From Acidobacteriota bacterium (GTDB taxonomy: Bacteria > Acidobacteriota > UBA6911 > RPQK01 > DATIPO01), in the NCBI GenBank assembly GCA_035471785.1, contig DATIPQ010000133.1, positions 1 to 64,000 on the forward strand: DNA of 64,000 nt. Reading direction: 5' to 3'. The stretch's first letter is position 1, and every line of letters starts with the position of its first letter. Below, piece by piece: positions 61,103 through 64,000 of the stretch. The position numbers and the translations under genes were made by a program. The notes under the pieces were generated by a model that was not told the origin of the DNA, searched no databases, and saw nothing but the letters and a program-made list of their open reading frames with translations.

Positions 61103-63955
61103 TCAGTTCAACCGCTTGATCGGGAGCCTTACCTGGAAAACCGTGCCTTGGCCAGGGCGGCTGTCGACGCTGATGCGTCCTTGGTGCTCCTGGATGATCC
61201 CGTAGGAGACGGACAGTCCCAATCCCGTTCCCTTGCCGATTTCCTTAGTGGTAAAGAAAGGATCGTAGATGCGCTTCAGGTCCTGAGGGCTGATTCCGCT
61301 GCCCGAGTCTTCGACTTCGACAACGGCTTGGCCGTCTTCGCGATAGGTGCGGACGCGCAGATTGCCGCCCTCCGGCATGGCGTCGCGCGCATTGATGAAC
61401 AGATTCATGAAAACCTGCTGGAGTTTTCCCCCCACTCCCACCGTCTTGGGCAGGTAGGGATCGAGGTCGACATCCACCTCCACCTGTCCCTTCTTGAACT
61501 GCGGTTCCAGCAGAGAGACGGTTTCCACCATCAGAGTGTTCAGGTTCACTTCAGTGGGTTGAGCGTCGTTGACTCGGGCGAAGTTGAGCAAGTTGTTGAT
61601 GATCTCGGAGGCCCTGAAGCTTTGCGACTCGATTTTCTTCAGGGTCTCGTAGGAGGGATCTTCGGGCGATATGCGGCCGAGCAGCATCTGGGCGTAGGAA
61701 GAGATCCCCGCCAGCGGGGTGTTGACCTCGTGGGCCACTCCGGCCGCGAAAAGTCCGATGGAACTCAGTTTCTCGGCCTGCTGCAACTGGCCTTCCAACT
61801 GGATCCTTTCGGTAATGTCTTCAAAGAGCACCAGCAAGCCGGAATCGAGCCCTTCCTGGGCCACGAAAGGCGTCAGGGTGATGTTGGTCAAATGTTCGCG
61901 TCCCTGCCGGTCTTTGAGGCGCGTCTTGCGAAGGTTGCGGGTGGATTCGACGGCCCATCCCGGTCCGTCCAGCAAGTTGCGTACGGCCTCCAACACTCCT
62001 TCGGGCATCAGCTCCTTGAAGGGGCGGCCCTCGGCCTCGCTGCGGCTCAGCCCGTAGAGCGTCTCCATGGCGTTGTTCCACACCGTCACGCGGCCCTCGG
62101 GCGATAGGACAGCCACGCCTACCGTGATGCTCTCGACCACGTTTTCGCTGTAGGCCCGGAGCCGGTTGAGCTGGCCGGCCTTGTTCTCCAACGAATCGTA
62201 GAGGATGGCGTTGTCGACGGCGATGGCGGCGTAGCCGGCCAAGGTCGAGAGCATGGAAAGGTCTTCGCTGGAAAGTGGGTGGCCGTCGCTGCGGCGACCC
62301 AAGCCCATGAATCCGATAATGCGTCCCCTGACTCTCAGAGGCTGCACGTACTCGATGCCCCAGTCCCCGAAGATCAGATGGGAGAGCCCCAGTCCGCCCT
62401 CGCCCTGGACGGGAATGTGAGTGGCCTCGGAGGCGTTCAGGAGTTGCTCCGGCAGCCTCACGCTGCCGTCCTGTTGAGCCAGGGCGAAGCGGCCCGCCGA
62501 ACGGTAGAGATGAAACAACCCCGATTCCTGATCGTCCCGCAGGAAGATCGTCACCGGCCGAATGCTCAAGGCTGCTTCAACCCGTTCACAGATCTTGTGG
62601 GTGAGTTCGGACAGGCGAGTTTCCGAGCCCAGGGTGCGCTCGAATTCGGCGAAGGAGGCGCGGTAGGCGTACTCGGCTTTGTAGAAGCGGCGGTCCAGGT
62701 AGCCCTGCACCCAGTTGCGCAGGGGGGCGAAAACGAATCCCAGCACCAGGGCTGAAGCCGCGAAGACCGTGAACGACTCGTCGGAGGTATAGAAACCTTG
62801 CACCAGGCGGCCCAAGCCCAGCACCAGCGCCAGGTAAATCCCCAGCAGAGCCGCCGAGGTGAGGGCGTAGACGGCGCCCTTCTTGAAGATCACGTCCACG
62901 TCCATCAAGCGGTAGCGGGTGATGGCATAGGCGAAGCCCAGGGGAACCAGCAGCAGCGACAGCACCGAAAAATCGAGCAGACCGCCCAAGTGCGATCCCC
63001 ACGCAGCCTGGGGCAGGTAAAGCAGGATGACAGGCAGGCCTCCGAAAAAGAGGCCGGCGGTGATCCACTGAATCTGCCGGCTCTCGCGCACATCGGCCTG
63101 AGCGCGCTGCACATGCAGCAGTGCCCAGGCGCTCAGCCCCAGGAAGAGCAGCAGATGAGCCAGGTGGACCAGATCCCACCAGTAGGAAGTGGCCAGATCG
63201 AAAGGCAGCCCAAAGGGCTGCAGCAATCCCCGAAACCACAGAGCGTAGAGGAAGGCCAGCAGGCCGAAGGGGAGGTAGATGAGACCCTTCAGCCGCGGCA
63301 TCCTCTGCAAGAGCGGGAGAGGCTTGGGAAAGGTGACGGCGAAATTGAGCAGGAGCGGTCCCGCCGCCAGAAAGGCCAGGCCGTCGGCCCAAAAGACGAT
63401 CTGATCGACGGCGTCGCCGCTGCCCGAGATGCGATAGAGGAGCATCACGAAGAAGGCCAGGCACAGGCCGTAGAAGTGGAACGCTCCGCGGGCTCTCCAG
63501 TTGCGCAGGTAGACAAAGCCGCCGATGGCCAGGAAACCCACAGCCAGGAAGGGCAAGGCGAAGTCGATGGGCAGCAGGCGGAGGCTCAGGCGGACGGGGG
63601 CGCTGAGAGCGACTTCAGCACCGCTGGAGGCCTTGCGGATGACGTACTCGACAGGCTGGCCGGGCGTGCTCTCCAGGTGAGAGGCCACGTCGTTGTAGTC
63701 ATTGAAGTCCTCGATGGGCAGTCCGTCGATGGAGACCAGCAAGTCGCCTGCTTCCAGCGTGGCTCCCTGGGAGTTGGAGAGGGGCGAATCGAGCACCTCC
63801 TCGGCAACCAATCCCTGCTCGGATTGGGACCATAGGACGCCTTGATCATAGAGCGGATGAGAGAAGCGCTGATGCAGATTAAGCACACCGATCCACACGG
63901 CCAGCGCCGTGACGATCAGTGCCAGCACTGTCTTCAATCGCTCACTGATTGCCAT
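61103..63955 (-). CDS. Sensor histidine kinase with PDZ, multi-TM, GAF and PAS domains
   Basis: A 950-residue kinase. One TM helix, then a PDZ domain outside the membrane (about 45-115: SQGATLEAGDLLVSIDGLPI). Seven or so TM helices follow (about 125-400), then GAF (about 430-595), PAS (about 605-715: PEGRVTVWNNAMETLYGLS), a His-acceptor domain with AHEVNTPLAGI, and HATPase (MNLFINARDAM; VEDSGSGISPQDL; GLGLSVSYGII). The PDZ suggests it reads periplasmic protein tails or partners. It is the partner of the NtrC regulator downstream. Confidence 0.92.
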   Translation of the reverse strand: MAISERLKTVLALIVTALAVWIGVLNLHQRFSHPLYDQGVLWSQSEQGLVAEEVLDSPLSNSQGATLEAGDLLVSIDGLPIEDFNDYNDVASHLESTPGQPVEYVIRKASSGAEVALSAPVRLSLRLLPIDFALPFLAVGFLAIGGFVYLRNWRARGAFHFYGLCLAFFVMLLYRISGSGDAVDQIVFWADGLAFLAAGPLLLNFAVTFPKPLPLLQRMPRLKGLIYLPFGLLAFLYALWFRGLLQPFGLPFDLATSYWWDLVHLAHLLLFLGLSAWALLHVQRAQADVRESRQIQWITAGLFFGGLPVILLYLPQAAWGSHLGGLLDFSVLSLLLVPLGFAYAITRYRLMDVDVIFKKGAVYALTSAALLGIYLALVLGLGRLVQGFYTSDESFTVFAASALVLGFVFAPLRNWVQGYLDRRFYKAEYAYRASFAEFERTLGSETRLSELTHKICERVEAALSIRPVTIFLRDDQESGLFHLYRSAGRFALAQQDGSVRLPEQLLNASEATHIPVQGEGGLGLSHLIFGDWGIEYVQPLRVRGRIIGFMGLGRRSDGHPLSSEDLSMLSTLAGYAAIAVDNAILYDSLENKAGQLNRLRAYSENVVESITVGVAVLSPEGRVTVWNNAMETLYGLSRSEAEGRPFKELMPEGVLEAVRNLLDGPGWAVESTRNLRKTRLKDRQGREHLTNITLTPFVAQEGLDSGLLVLFEDITERIQLEGQLQQAEKLSSIGLFAAGVAHEVNTPLAGISSYAQMLLGRISPEDPSYETLKKIESQSFRASEIINNLLNFARVNDAQPTEVNLNTLMVETVSLLEPQFKKGQVEVDVDLDPYLPKTVGVGGKLQQVFMNLFINARDAMPEGGNLRVRTYREDGQAVVEVEDSGSGISPQDLKRIYDPFFTTKEIGKGTGLGLSVSYGIIQEHQGRISVDSRPGQGTVFQVRLPIKRLN

Positions 63956-64000
63956 CTGGTTCGCCCTACCTCTAGCGGAAAAAGAACCGCATCAAGCCGG

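Overview
The window is a GC-rich chromosomal segment from a Gram-negative bacterium with an outer membrane: it encodes a TonB-dependent receptor, two OmpA-like proteins, a TolC-like channel, RND pumps and lipoproteins. The gene style (carboxypeptidase-regulatory-domain TonB receptor, LytS/LytTR and NtrC regulators, a CbcL-like multihaem cytochrome, a fulvocin C-related protein) fits Acidobacteriota best. Myxococcota or a related deep lineage cannot be excluded from sequence alone. Most of the window is dense housekeeping and envelope DNA on both strands.

Layout. 1-5.6 kb: a partial secreted protein, a thioredoxin-like protein, and a receptor with a small His/Cys-rich protein that looks metal-related. 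5.6-9 kb: an OmpA-like coiled-coil protein, a YqaA membrane protein, tRNA-Pro(CGG), acylphosphatase and apt. 9.2-15.4 kb: a TolC-like channel, then a LytS-type kinase with two response regulators, one carrying a SpoIIE phosphatase and one a LytTR domain. A repeat-rich gap lies between those regulators. 15.5-19.5 kb: a broken HTH remnant, mtaB, rlmN, a metallo-hydrolase and an RlpA-like lipoprotein. 19.5-24.4 kb: a lysine/aspartate operon asd-lysC-dapB-dapA-dapD with every junction overlapping. 24.4-29.7 kb: an 11-haem cytochrome c/b fusion, an AbgT transporter, an IF-1 with a basic tail and hpt.

29.7-40.7 kb: a two-permease RND operon with its adaptor, a methyltransferase, galE and an NtrC regulator. 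40.7-46.7 kb: a ligase-ACP-acyltransferase fusion and an F0-only ATP synthase cluster (atpZ, atpI, atpB, atpE) next to a UDP-glucuronate decarboxylase. 46.9-51.2 kb: a Tat-exported asparaginase, a TPR protein, a second copy of a small transposon-like repeat and an RDD protein. 51.2-53.5 kb: a compact cassette between two identical 35-bp direct repeats. It encodes an ABC ATPase, a fulvocin C-related bacteriocin-like precursor and a very short ABC permease, with an AT-rich promoter region. 53.4-64 kb: a single-TM protein, a sortilin-like propeller, an OmpA/Ig-domain protein with a clear terminator, an almost pure Asp-rich protein, a CPBP protease and a PDZ-bearing histidine kinase/NtrC pair.

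The most notable locus is the 51.2-53.5 kb cassette. It looks like a horizontally acquired, repeat-bounded production/export unit for an eight-cysteine peptide. A second theme is a 231-262 bp non-autonomous IS630-like element present twice, one copy supplying the stop codon of a neighbouring gene.
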